Assembly: GCA_035235625.1 (NCBI GenBank)
Contig: CP141140.1
Location: 23,828,685-23,892,684, forward strand
DNA: 64,000 nucleotides
From: Saururus chinensis
Lineage: Eukaryota > Streptophyta > Magnoliopsida > Piperales > Saururaceae
Direction of reading: 5' to 3'
Shown here: piece by piece, positions 34,021 through 44,537 of the stretch
How positions within the stretch are numbered: position 1 is the first letter of the stretch
Layout: every line of letters starts with the position of its first letter
Translations under genes and position numbers: made by a program
Notes under the pieces: model-generated
What the model saw: only the letters and a program-made list of their open reading frames with translations
Database searches by the model: none
What the model was told of the DNA's origin: nothing

Positions 34021-34853
34021 CTATTGTGCCATCAAATACCGCAATGACCCTTGGCCATTATCATCTATAATTTTGGTCCTTATCAAACCAACTTCAATCA
34101 AACTACCCAAATAACGTACAAAATGTACCAGTACAAATCCGTGCACAATGTAAGTGGTTTTGGTTAGGGCCTTCCTTACTTCCTCCAAGCCATGGAGGGT
34201 GTCCCAATATGCAATGTTACCCCAAGGATATGAATCGAAGTCCTCCACATCATCAGCCAACAAAAACCACTGTCGGTCCACCTTATGCTCCCACCCTCTA
34301 CCCACAATGAAAGAAGCCAAAATCAGTACACAGGCCAACTTCACCGTGTCATCATCACTTTTGCTTATGATGATCTTCTGGTATGTCTGCTCCTTTGTTA
34401 TGTGAAGCTTCTCCTTGCCAAACACCCTACAAAGTAGGGAGTCATTTCTCAAAACTTTTGACACTATTGGGAAGGATGAGAACACATTAGCAATACACTG
34501 AACGGTTACTTGGGCAAATTCGCGGGAGAACACTTCATCAAGTAGGCTTCCATCACTCGAAACCTATACTCTCCCTGATGCATTTTTATTATGTGGTGCA
34601 AGGCTTGAAGTGGGAACATGAACTTCTCTATGTCTAACTGCAAGTATTTGCCAAAACATGATCCTTCAAACAGTGTTGTCTGTCGTCTATGCTTATTGAA
34701 ATGGTCTTTCAGCCTCCTTATGTAAGCATAGGTTGATTTGGTTTGAGGGTCGCCCTCATGGGCTCTAGCCTTATCACCTTCCACTGCCTTGAAGATCACT
34801 GAGGCATTACTTGGTATCTTCACCCTGCAATGTTTGACAATTCTATTTTGCAA
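34021..34853 (-). pseudogene. DUF1985-like gene remnant carried by the MULE
   Basis: Two overlapping minus-strand reading frames together look like one DUF1985 domain broken by a frameshift near 34560. The first (34506-34853) has LFEGSCFGKYLQL, corresponding to the FGxxL start of the domain. The second (34021-34533) gives FSREFAQVTVQCI, matching the EFALVTGL-type centre, and then VEDFDSYPWGNIAYWDTL, matching the FxxYPWGxxxF end. DUF1985 proteins often carry a C-terminal Ulp1 cysteine protease; none is seen downstream on this strand. The family assignment is from remembered motif pattern. Confidence 0.65.
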
Positions 34854-35099
34854 ATGTGTTATACTTTATAATAACCATCTATGCAAATATATGGTAATAT
34901 GCATGACACACACAACATGTTCATACCAATTAGAGGAGTTATTTTTCACATCAAGTTGAGCATGGTCATAATTTGGCATGTAACCGACAAGTACCACATA
35001 CCTATAGGCTAATATTTATGTAACCAACTCTTATTTTGCATCACACAAACAAAATTTGTAGTATATCAAATGCATGCACACTAAGCACCAAACAATATT

Positions 35100-36200
35100 A
35101 AGTCTAATGTAAGAAACCTAAAATCTACCCGTCAATAGTTAGGCCCTATCAGTTAACGTGGTATATAGCATATATACTTGCTTAAATGGTCTACCATTAT
35201 TTTTCATCATATCACATATCACAGATAATGGTAAAAAACCCACTAATGAGTGTTATTTTCCAGACTTAGCCTAGCAACTACATTTCGATCCTCATAAAAT
35301 TATGGCCCATAGTTTTGCATTCGTTAAAAGTCATCCATGCAAATTAAGCCCCAAACACACAATATACGTTTGACAACATGAATGCCACACACTCCTATTA
35401 ATCTACCCATATATAGACCTAACTATATCAAATCTAATGCCCACACAATGTACTTTGTAAAAAAAAAGAAACCTAAAATCTACCAGTCAACAGTTAAGCC
35501 CTAGCAGTTAACGTGATCTATAGCATATACAATTGCTTAAATGGTCTACCATTGTTTTTCATCATATCACATATCATAGATAATGGTAAAAAAAGCCACT
35601 AATGAGCGTTATTTTCTAGACTTAGCCTAGCAACTACATTTTGATCCTCATAAAATTACGGCCCATGGTTTTGCATTCCTTAAAAATCATCCATGCAAAC
35701 TAAGCCCCAAACACACATTATACGTTTGACAACATGAATGCCACACACTCCTATTAATTTACCCATATATAGACCTAACTATATCAAATCTAATGCCCAC
35801 ACAATGTACTTTGCAAAAAAAAAACTAAAATCTACTAGTAAACAGTTAAGCCCTATCAGTTAACGTGGTCTTTAGCATATACAATTGCTTAAATAGTCTA
35901 CCATTGTTTTTCATCATATCACATATCACAGATAATGGTAAAAAAGCCACTAATGAGCATTATTTTCCAGACTTAGCCTAGCAACTACATTTCGATCCTC
36001 AAATAATTTTGGCCCATGCTTCTATAGTCCTTCAAAGCCATGACCGCAACCTAAGCACCAAACACACAATCTACGTTTGACAAGATCAATTTACCCATAT
36101 ATATACCAAACTATATCAAGTTTATTGACCACACAATTTACTTTAAAGACCCACATATAATGTACCAGTCAATAGTTAGGCCTTATCAGTTAACTTCGTC
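35100..36200. repeat. Right subterminal tandem array of the MULE, about 350-bp unit
   Basis: Three long copies and a partial fourth run from CTAAAATCTACCAGTCAACAGTT (about 35128, 35472, 35824 and 36156) through CATCATATCACATATCA, TAGCCTAGCAACTACATT and CCACACAATGTACTTT. The start of each unit is the inverted form of TTGACTGGTAGAT from the left array. Confidence 0.88.
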
Positions 36201-37055
36201 TATAGCATACAATATTGCTTCTATTGTCTCCCCCTTGGCATTCATCATATCTCATATAACAAAGCACAGGTCTAACTTAACTAATCCGCTATATTTTTCT
36301 TCCTTATCCTACCTACAATATTTATTTCATCAGAGATTTCCTTTTCATATTTTATCATGAGATCACATCCTTCAAATATTTAAATCAAATTTATCTTACA
36401 ACATCAAATACACTAATCATAGCAGTACATATGTCCAATTTACACACCTATTATGAAATTCCTCATTTAACTTCCATTAAGATTTACTGAGAATTTCATC
36501 ACACAATCTCAATAAATTTCAAACCAAACAATATAATACACCGAAACAAGATATTCGATTCTTCAATTAACCATCCAGCGTTGTAAGATCTTATCTTTCC
36601 ATTTATATCATCTTCTATTGATCAACTGCTGGGGAGATTGATCAGATGGCGAAGTGAAGAGGCATAATGGAGATTAGGGACAAACACCGAAATTGGGGAT
36701 GTGACCGGCTAGATGAGAGGGACGGCGGGAATGGAGATTAGAATAAATGTCTTTGGAGGGGGGAAAGGTGGCCGCAATATATGTCTCCAGTTGTGAAATG
36801 ACTGTCGCAGTTAGATCGCCGGAGTGGAGAGCGAAGGATGGAAAAAAATTGGAACTTTCTTTGCGATACTGGAGGAGAGAAAAATGTAACTGGAGGAGAG
36901 ATAGCGGAGAAGAAGAAGGTGACAGAGGAGAAATACCGTTGGATGAGGGGTTGCCTAAAGGGACTGCGAATCTCATAACAGTCGAGAGTGCCTGAGGGAA
37001 AAACCAAATCTGAATTTGGGATGCAACCGGTGAAGTAGGCTCGTAACTTTTCATT
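36200..37055. other. MULE right interior
   Basis: No gene is supported. The stretch 36660-37000 is purine-rich on the + strand and gives several overlapping artefact ORFs. Confidence 0.5.
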
Positions 37056-37170
37056 TTCAAGCACACGTGTGGGAAAGTCGAACGTGCATAAGTCTAACTG
37101 TGAGAAATTGATTTACCTGGCCTAAATTTGTATTTCGGCCGATTCTGAGGTCTATTTCTAAAAAAAATTC
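37056..37170. repeat. Right terminal inverted repeat of the MULE
   Basis: Inverted partner of 30432-30546; it ends CTATTTCTAAAAAAAATTC directly before the 9-bp target site CCATGTTAG. Confidence 0.9.
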
Positions 37171-37556
37171 CCATGTTAGGCAGCGACAACACAAATCTTC
37201 GTGAACCCAAGATGCTAGCTTTTTCTGATAGAAGTTCAAACACTATTAGTTCTTCTTCTCCAGTTGTAAGCAGCTATTCTATAAATCAGGTGACACTAAG
37301 CATGGTAGTTCCTCGTTAAGGTCTAGAATACAACAGTAATAAGTAGATTGAGATATGGTGGATTGTACATATCACATTGGAGATTGACAGTCAAAAGTAG
37401 TGGTCCATTTGTTTGTATTACCCAATTTTGATACATCTGATAGAATTCAACCAATTAAATTATACTTATTTGTTTTCTTAAGAATTTCTTCTATGCATAT
37501 GAAAAAATACTGCTGACACCTATGAACGCATGCATCTAAGAGAAGCCTTCAACATG

Positions 37557-37563
37557 TGCATCA
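37557..37563. other. Tandem-duplication breakpoint with 7-bp microhomology
   Basis: Left of this TGCATCA the sequence matches the 3' flank of gene B up to 44115-44121. Right of it the sequence matches the AlkB gene intron/cassette region from 6302-6308 onward for about 100 bp (TCCTTGTTTGAGGGAACC, CACCCAATTGAAGAACAC). The seven bases are common to both parents. This is the junction between duplicate unit 1 (pseudogene A) and unit 2 (gene B). Confidence 0.88.
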
Positions 37564-39115
37564 TCCTTGTTTGAGGGAACCAGTCACCCAATTGAAGAAC
37601 ACAAAAAAAGAGACAACCAAACATCTGAAAATGCTAAAAACGTGACCACCCACATACCCACTTTAAAAGTTCAAAATTATCTACCATCGTAGGATCTTGT
37701 TTGATAAAACTCGAATTTAGAAATGTAATAGTACTAAGAACGTGCATATCTGAGTTCAGGAGACAGAGTTATATTAGTTTAAAGTTTTAAAATTGGATTT
37801 GACATGGCATTTGAATTTATTCTAAATTTTTTTTATTTCCAACCCTAATTCACATTTGGTGGTGAATTTTTAAAATTAATTCCAAAAAATTCTACTTCCG
37901 TTTTTGAAAAATCCAACACCCAAACAGCCCCTAAGTCATTTCATTCATATACAAATTCCTTAGAATAAATGACACAACTATGTCTACAACAATACACCAC
38001 AACATGGATCATATATTTAGCTGTAGTAAAGTTTGCCACCCACCAAACCAAAAAGCCACTAACCTCACAAAAAGAACCTGCACTAGAAGGATGCATGAAT
38101 ATATCGAAGTATACTCAACTGGATAAAAATTAAAATTAAATACAAGGTTAATTATTTAAGCCAAACCCTACATAACCACCTGACCTTTTTCACCTTATTA
38201 GTGACTTAGGGTTCTTTTTTATTCCTTAGGTTTTACCATTTCATTGCACCCTACCCAAGAGTCAATTAATTCCTCACATGCTTTCTTTTTATGCATTTCT
38301 ATTCCAAACCCATCACAGGCTACTCCCCCCTTTGGAGCTTCTTGTCAAACCAATTCCATTCTTGGAGTGAAACCTAGCCCTTCTGAATTGGTAAACCCAC
38401 TACTTAGTCATTCACAAAGGCAAAAGTTGTATTGTGCTACTCATGGATAATAGTATCAGGATGTCCAAAGTTCATGAAGTCCTCACAACAACCCAAAATA
38501 CGCAAATGTGTGTTTGTCACTTTGAAGGGTAGCCAATCAAATGACTTTTTGATCCTTTGAAGATCACGCAATGATTCTTGTGGGTACCCATTTCTATTTC
38601 CATATCCGAGTAGAATCCATACTTCTACCCCACCTAAATTAAATTTGAATAGACCCTTAACCACTACTCCACGTGTAAACCCTCCATCAAGTTGACACTT
38701 TCCATGAAGACCAGTTCCAAATTTTACTACACGCACAAACCACTTTCTAATTCACACCTCCGGATCCATATTTTATAATTGATGCCACTCCCCTTTCATC
38801 TCATGAGGATAGGATATTCTTCCATCCCTCCATCTATTTGAACTAGCCATTGTTGATATTGTTGGTACATCATCAAAATGTGAAGGCTCTTGACACCACC
38901 TGTCAGACCCCATATTGGAACCTTTCGACACCATGATGACATGTCCACCTATGTTAATGGCTCGTGAGGCTGTTTTCATCCTCATTGCCCAATTGATCTC
39001 ACTGAGTTTTCAACTTTTGTTGAATAATCTCCAATCTCAATTCAACATCCTTAGAAATTTTAGTCCATGAAACCGTAGTTAGGCTCCTTGAAGTTTCCTT
39101 GAGGATTTGACACAT
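37564..39115. repeat. Copy-2 flank of the receptor kinase duplication
   Basis: 37564-37660 is AlkB intron-derived. 37661-37949 is AT-rich with no firm match. 37950-38625 matches 10690-11437, and 38875-39110 matches 15524-15536 plus 19303-19521. None of the insertions of copy 1 are here, so it shows the ancestral uninterrupted order. It contains no gene; the ORFs are short and unconserved between copies. Confidence 0.85.
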
Positions 39116-39906
39116 AAAACTACACATTCATACTTTCTCGCCCATTTGAGCTTTTAGAGGCATTGACATTTATATATGAAATTTACTAGTCAAATATTTG
39201 GCTATTACTATTTTCATCATAGCTTTCATGGTGGCCATTAAACAAATAAAAAAGTGGCATCCTTCACTCTAGAGCATTGATTTATTGAACTCTGCTGAAA
39301 TAGTGATATTCCTACTCTACATTCTTTATAATCATAGGCCTTATACCACTTATGATAGGGAAAAGTGAATATCATGTTATCAGGAAGGATCCACTTTCCC
39401 TATCGAATCAAATGTGGCATAAGAGCTATGGTGTAGAGAAAATGGAAGATGAATATTTTATTTTTCCTGCTAAAAGGCCCATATCCGATTTTTAGTCTAT
39501 ATGTGCAAGATTAGGGTCGGCTTCTCTCTCTCTCTCTATATTCATGATCCCACCAAGTTCTTGGGCAAGCTACTAACATGCATAGTCCAAAATAGAAAAG
39601 GATAAAAGAGTCTTTCACTCTTTGTTTTAGCCAACCCACCCATATGTACATAGACGTAAATATCTACCGACAGAATTAATAGAGGTATGTTAGCTGCGGC
39701 AGCTTAAAGAAGAGATGGGAGATTTCTCATTTAAAGAAAAATATTTTCCCAAACCAAATTATGTGACCATATTTAATAACTAGTGGTCCTGTAAGCATAA
39801 GATTCTTAGCTCAGTTCCCAAGTTTCTCAGGGTGATGTTGGTCATCTAGCCTTGGTCCTTGTCCTGGACAAGTCCGTCCAAATATCTACATGCATGCTGC
39901 TGACTT
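39116..39906. other. Upstream region of receptor kinase B
   Basis: Gene-free, with a short (CT)n/TATA stretch at 39523-39542. The promoter of gene B should lie in the last few hundred bases. Confidence 0.5.
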
Positions 39907-39931
39907 GATTGACCCACTGGATTGGCTAGCA
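39907..39931 (+). promoter_or_regulatory. Conserved upstream block with W-box-like core (gene B)
   Basis: TGATTGACCCACTGGATTGG plus CTAGCA is nearly identical to the blocks upstream of genes C (59040-59064), E (50280-50304) and D (48571-48596). It lies about 60-130 bp upstream of the possible ATGs. TTGACC is the W-box core bound by WRKY factors; the rest of the block is also conserved. The regulatory role is inferred from conservation only. Confidence 0.5.
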
Positions 39932-39989
39932 TAATGTGCAATTTGGTATACAGTTCAACCCCTAAAGCATATCAAATTCATCCTCAATT

Positions 39990-42900
39990 ATGCAATCAGT
40001 TTCCCTCCATTCGTATCTGTTGTTTAGTTTCTCAATGGTTTCATCGTCTCGCTGCACCATCTTGCTTGTCACATTCTGGTGCCATCTTGCCTCTTGCTTA
40101 GCCCAAGAGAGGATAACACCTCTCCATCCTGTCAGGGACAATCAGACGATCATCTCAGCAGGTCAAAGCTTCGCCTTAGGCTTCTTCAGCCCAGAGAATT
40201 CCGCCAATCGCTATGTTGGGATATGGTACAACAACGTTCCTGGTCGTACCGTCGTGTGGGTGGCAAACCGGGAGAAGCCTGTTAGAGATTCCTCAGGAGC
40301 TCTAGCCATTGCGGAAGATGGCAATCTGGTCGTCTTGGATGGAGGAAACAACACCCTCTGGAGCACAAACGTACCTGTACCTCTTTCCAGTCGTGCAAAT
40401 GTAAGTGCAGTGCTGTTGCAGTCTGGAAATCTTGTACTTAGAAAGGGAGATGAAAGAGTTTTGTGGGAGAGTTTCGATTTTCCTTTAGACACGTTCCTTC
40501 CTGGCATGAAGTTAAGGTTTAACTTGAGTACTGGATCAACATGGCGCCTGAGATCATGGAAAGAAGCCAGTGACCCTGCTCCAGGGGCTTTTTCTGCTGG
40601 CATAGAACGTCAAGGCCTTCTTGCAGAGCTGATCGTGTGGAATGCTTCTGATCGGTACTGGAGAAGTGGCACCCTATGGAACGGGGACATGCTTAGTGAC
40701 TTTTTGACCCAGAATCCTAATTTTGTGTCGTACTTGACTGTGATCGCCAACGACCAAGAGATTTATCTGACTTTTGTTTTATCGGAAGATTCGATCCAAG
40801 CCAGGTTTGTGTTAACCTATTTTGGTCAAATTCATCTGCTTGCATGGCAGGATGGTTCTCAAAGATGGGAGCGTATATGGTTGTCTCTTAGTACCGATTG
40901 CGATCAGTATAATTTTTGTGGAGCATTTGGTAGCTGTAGAGCAACGCGGTCAGAATCGAATTGTGAGTGTTTGAAAGGGTATGTGCCCAAGAATGAGGAA
41001 TGGGACAAAGGGAATTGGTCTGGTGGCTGTGTGAGGAAAAGGGTGCTGAATTGTGAAAAGGGTGGAGATAGGTTTTTCATGATGGAGCAGTTGATATTGC
41101 CTGATCACGCAATAACAGTAGGGAAATCAAGTGCTGGAGAATGTGAAGATCATTGCAAAAGTACGTGTTCATGTGCAGCTTATGCGTTTGCTAACGTGAC
41201 TGGCACTAACGCAACGTGCTTGGTTTGGGTTGGAGATCTGATTGATATGCAAAGGAATATTACTCGTGGTCGTTCTCTCTATTTACGTGTAGACAGCTCT
41301 GAAATGGGTACACTTTGATCCTCATTCTTCTAAATTTAGTATATCTTAGTAGATCTGCATACGATGGGAATATTATGTTCCTAATTTCTAAAAGATTATT
41401 CTTATCATATATGCTGGATTCCTGAAAGAATTACTGCTCAAATGCTTAGCATTTTCTGAGACGTAGAGTGCAGAAGGTACATGAGAAGATTAATTTTGAT
41501 CTTATTTGCAGGGAACGGCTCTTCAAAAAGGAGAAATTTGCCCTTAATTGTACTCATAACAGTTAGCCTTGGTGTGTGTCTTGTAGGCAGTTTTGTTTAT
41601 TGCTTCTGGAGGAGAATATACAAGCCAGGTAATACTTTTACAGAAACAGAGCAACTATTGAAGTGCCTTGGCATTGTCAAATGGTGTATTCCATCCGTCC
41701 CATATTTAATAGCTTTATTTGGTTTTTCAAAATAAACTAATTTTGTCTTTTGTCAACTGAGTTTCTTCTTTTTGATTTCTGCCAACCAGGACCAAAGGAA
41801 CAAAACAACACTGGCGGCGACCTTGTTAATAATAGTGCTCCAAATTCCCAAGCTGCAATTGCAGCTGAGGTGCCATTATTTCATTTCCACAGCATAGTAA
41901 CGGCGACCGACAACTTCAATGAAGCTAATAAGCTTGGAGAAGGAGGATTTGGACCTGTATACAGGGTAACACCTGCTTTTCTATTAAGAAAAAACGTACT
42001 CTCCTCTAGTGCTTTGTCAGCATGATTTGCAGCGTCTGCCAAGGAAACTACAGAAGGATTGGAGATGAGCATGGCAGCGCAGGTCAGGGGTTACTGTCAA
42101 AAAACTGCCCCTGCTTGTGTTGTGGGCGTTCACAGCTATAGCATGCCAAAAAGAGGAAGGGGGGAAGAGAGAAAGGAGCTGGAGGGTAGCGTGCTGTTAG
42201 TTTCTATCGACGCGGCCGCCGGAAAACTTGCCGGCAAAGCACTAGAGCGGAGACTGGGGAAAAACTCTCTCCAGCCAGTTGGAGAGTATCAGGGCTCCTT
42301 TTTTTATACATAATTATACCACATGTTTAAAAAGTCCTTGAGCAGTACTTTATTGTTCATATTAATGGACACTTGTTGAATATCAAATTTATAGGGAATA
42401 TTACTGGGTGAAGAGGTTGCTGTGAAGCGACTATCCAAAAGCTCTGGACAAGGCCTAGTTGAGTTGAGAAATGAAGTGGAGCTCATTGGGAAACTCCAGC
42501 ACAAAAATCTTGTGAAGCTTCTGGGTTGGTGCATCCATGGAGAAGAGAAAATGCTCGTCTATGAATATCTGCCCAACAAAAGCTTGGATAAATTACTATT
42601 CGGTTTGTTCTGTGTAAACTTCGAAGCTAAATAGTCTGTGTCACTTTCTTCAAACATTGACATTCCCATTACAGCCAAATTGAAAATTTTCAGCTAAGTT
42701 TTTGGTGTGGATATTTATTGGCTTACAAGCCAATCTCATCAAGTTCCACTGAACTGTCTACTCTTCAAATCAGTGGCTCAGTGCTTCACATACTTGGAAA
42801 ATTGATGTGGTATAACTATCATGAGCAATATCAGATCATGACTCCCTGTTTGTTTAACCAGAAAATTCTAATATATGTATTTATCAGGTAGAACTGAAAG

Positions 42901-43861
42901 CCCTGTTTTCTAAATTCAATACTAGTTCTACTCATTATCAGATCCAGCCCAGAAGGCACTGCGAGATTGGAAGATCCGTTTCAGCATTATTGAAGGAATT
43001 GCTCAAGGCCTTCTCTATCTACATAGATACTCAAGAATAAAAATAATCCACCGCGACCTGAAAGCGAGCAACATTTTGTTAGATGGTGACATGAACCCCA
43101 AAATTTCAGACTTTGGCACGGCCAGGATTTTTGGAGGCAACCAAACAGAGGCAAATACAAACAGAGTTGTTGGAACATTGTAAGTATAAAGTTACTAGCC
43201 CACAACCAACGAGTTGAGAAAAATGTAAAATCATTAACACCCACAAAGGCAAAACTATCTCACTTGTCATTGTTTCTGGGGTCTTGATAAATGCAGTGGA
43301 TACATGCCACCTGAATATGCATTAGATGGGAACTTCTCAGAGAAATCAGATGTTTTCAGTTTCGGTGTGCTTCTTATCGAACTTGTCAGTGGAAGGAAGA
43401 ACACGGGGTTTTACCCTTCCAAACATTCAATCTACCTTTTGGGGAATGTATGCAATAGATTTTTTCATGATATTCAGCTGTTACATTTTCATTTTAGGAA
43501 CACCCATAAGATATCCTTTCAGGAATAAAGGCAATAAAATTAACTTTTTTTGCAGGCATGGCACTTGTGGAGTGAAGGCAGAGGAGTGGAACTTCTGGAT
43601 CCGGTGTGCAAGGACTCATTCGATGCCCAGCAAGTGCTAATGTGCATCAACGTGGGACTACTGTGTGTGCAAGAGGATGCTAATGACAGACCAACCATGA
43701 ATTCTGTCATCTCCATGTTAGGCAGCGACGGCACAAATCTACCTGAACCCAAGATGCCTGCTTTTTCTGATAGAAGTACAAACACTGTTTGTTCTTCGGC
43801 TCCAGTTGTAAGCAGCTATTCTATAAATCAGGTGACACTAAGCATGGTGGTCCCTCGTTGA
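39990..43861 (+). CDS. Receptor kinase B: G-type lectin S-receptor-like Ser/Thr kinase, intact
   Basis: A probable plasma-membrane receptor with an extracellular lectin region and cytosolic Ser/Thr kinase; the ligand is unknown. The exons are 39990-41307, 41512-41628, 41790-41965, 42395-42602, 42942-43179, 43297-43447 and 43556-43861, giving 837 aa in frame. The order is: signal peptide (to about residue 38), B-lectin (WVANRE), S-locus glycoprotein region, EGF-like Cys cluster ([13 protein letters not shown]), PAN/apple ([10 protein letters not shown]), transmembrane helix (about 448-470), then kinase with GEGGFG loop, Lys in AVKRL (about 548), HRDLKASN (Asp about 645) and DFG (about 663). 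Met16 (40035) aligns with the start of gene C and may be the real start. Oddities are DFGTAR instead of DFGMAR and MPPEYA instead of MAPEYA. Introns carry a MITE remnant and a shared inserted block. It is the tandem duplicate of pseudogene A. Confidence 0.93.
41683..41740. mobile_element. Stowaway-like MITE end fragment in intron 2 of gene B
   Basis: About 55 bp reading ATTCCATCCGTCCCATATTTAATAGCTTTATTTG is present in gene B's intron and absent from the matching intron of pseudogene A (28845-28860). Only one end remains, so it is a remnant. Confidence 0.6.
42040..42300. repeat. Inserted block in intron 3 shared by A and B
   Basis: A block containing GGAGATGAGCATGGC, TGTGGGCGTTCACAGCTATAGCATGCC and GGCAAAGCACTAGAGCGGAGACTGG is shared with 29165-29320 in pseudogene A. 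It is missing from the 117-bp intron 3 of gene C. B has extra sequence in the middle. It makes an ORF on +, which is not conserved and is not an exon. Confidence 0.65.
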
Positions 43862-44345
43862 GGTCGAGAATACAAGAGTATCAAGTAGATTGAGATATAG
43901 CAGATTGTACATATCACATTGGAGATTGACAGTCAAAAGTAGTGATCCATTTGTCTGTATTAGTCAATTTTGACACATCTGATAGAAATTAACGTCAACC
44001 AATTAAATTCTACTTATTTGTTTTCTTAAGAATTTCTTCTATGCATATGAAAAAATATTGATAAATATTGCTGACACCTACGAACGCATGCATCTAAGAG
44101 AAGTCTTCAACATGTGCATCAAAACTATTACTCTCGCTGGGCAGGATCCAGCCAGAATCGAATTTGTCATGGGCCAAGATCCGATCCCCTAACACTACAA
44201 CCCACCAAGATCCGAAGTACCAAACTCTGTGACAAGCTCCTTAGTCCATCAGAACCTGCCTTCTTATTGCGAACTTGGATGCAATTAAGCCACTTAACAG
44301 TCCATTAAACAGTATAGTTAACCTCCAATGTACATGAACTAATAA
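43862..44345. other. 3' flank of gene B
   Basis: 43862-44121 matches the 3' flank of pseudogene A (37320-37563) and should hold the 3' UTR. The duplication homology stops at TGCATCA (44115-44121). The rest shows nothing recognisable. Confidence 0.7.
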
Positions 44346-44537
44346 CTCCCTCCAAATATCAATAGCCACATTTACAAAATTAATGGTTTTTATTAAATGG
44401 TGAAACCCACATCTAAGAGAAGGGAAAATAAATTTATAATTTTTTTTTAAGTACTAAACTACTTAAAATAAACAAAATAGAGCTATTAATATATAATAAA
44501 CTTTTTTGCTAAAAGAAGCTATTAATGTAGGAGAGAG
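44346..44537. mobile_element. Stowaway-like MITE, about 192 bp
   Basis: The left end is CTCCCTCCAAATATCAATAGCC; the right end, reverse-complemented, is CTCTCTCCTACATTAATAGC. The interior resembles the MITE at 7316-7516 (TTAAAATAAACAAAATAGAGCTATTAATAT). The TA duplication is not clean, so the exact ends are approximate. Confidence 0.7.

Larger units (their letters stand above)
30432..37170. mobile_element. Mutator-like element (MULE), 6739 bp, no transposase seen
   Basis: It has long terminal inverted repeats of about 115 bp (30432-30546 and 37056-37170), beginning GAAATTTTTTTAGAAATAGA and GAATTTTTTTTAGAAATAGA. A 9-bp target-site duplication, CCATATTAG at 30423-30431 and CCATGTTAG at 37171-37179, splits exon 7 of receptor kinase A. 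The intact site is at 43713-43721 in gene B. Inside the ends lie a tandem array on each side and, on the minus strand, a DUF1985-like gene remnant. I see no MuDR-type transposase. DUF1985 together with Ulp1-type protease genes is known from some plant MULE lineages, which fits, although no protease domain is visible here. Confidence 0.93.
25413..37319 (+). pseudogene. Receptor kinase A: G-type lectin S-receptor-like kinase pseudogene
   Basis: Relative to gene B, the lectin part is lost. The remaining pieces are exon 1 (25413-25534 and 28104-28471), exon 2 (28671-28778), exon 3 (28902-29087), exon 4 (29362-29566), exon 5 (29736-29977), exon 6 (30095-30245) and exon 7 (about 30300-30431 and 37180-37319). 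Exon 1 is split by a gag-only LTR retrotransposon and exon 7 by a Mutator-like element. Point damage includes a frameshift at the start of exon 3, TGA at 29073-29075 in the glycine loop (GEGGF then stop), a 2-nt deletion in exon 4, loss of the exon 4 GT donor, a broken activation-loop region (GGN then stop) and deletion of the exon 7 acceptor. The PAN part (28104-28471) is still readable. It is clearly non-functional as a receptor. Confidence 0.95.

Noticed and set aside
42059-42313. 84-codon ORF between exons 3 and 4 of receptor kinase B
   Set aside because: It lies in an intron, interrupts the kinase domain where all relatives splice it out, and is not open in pseudogene A.
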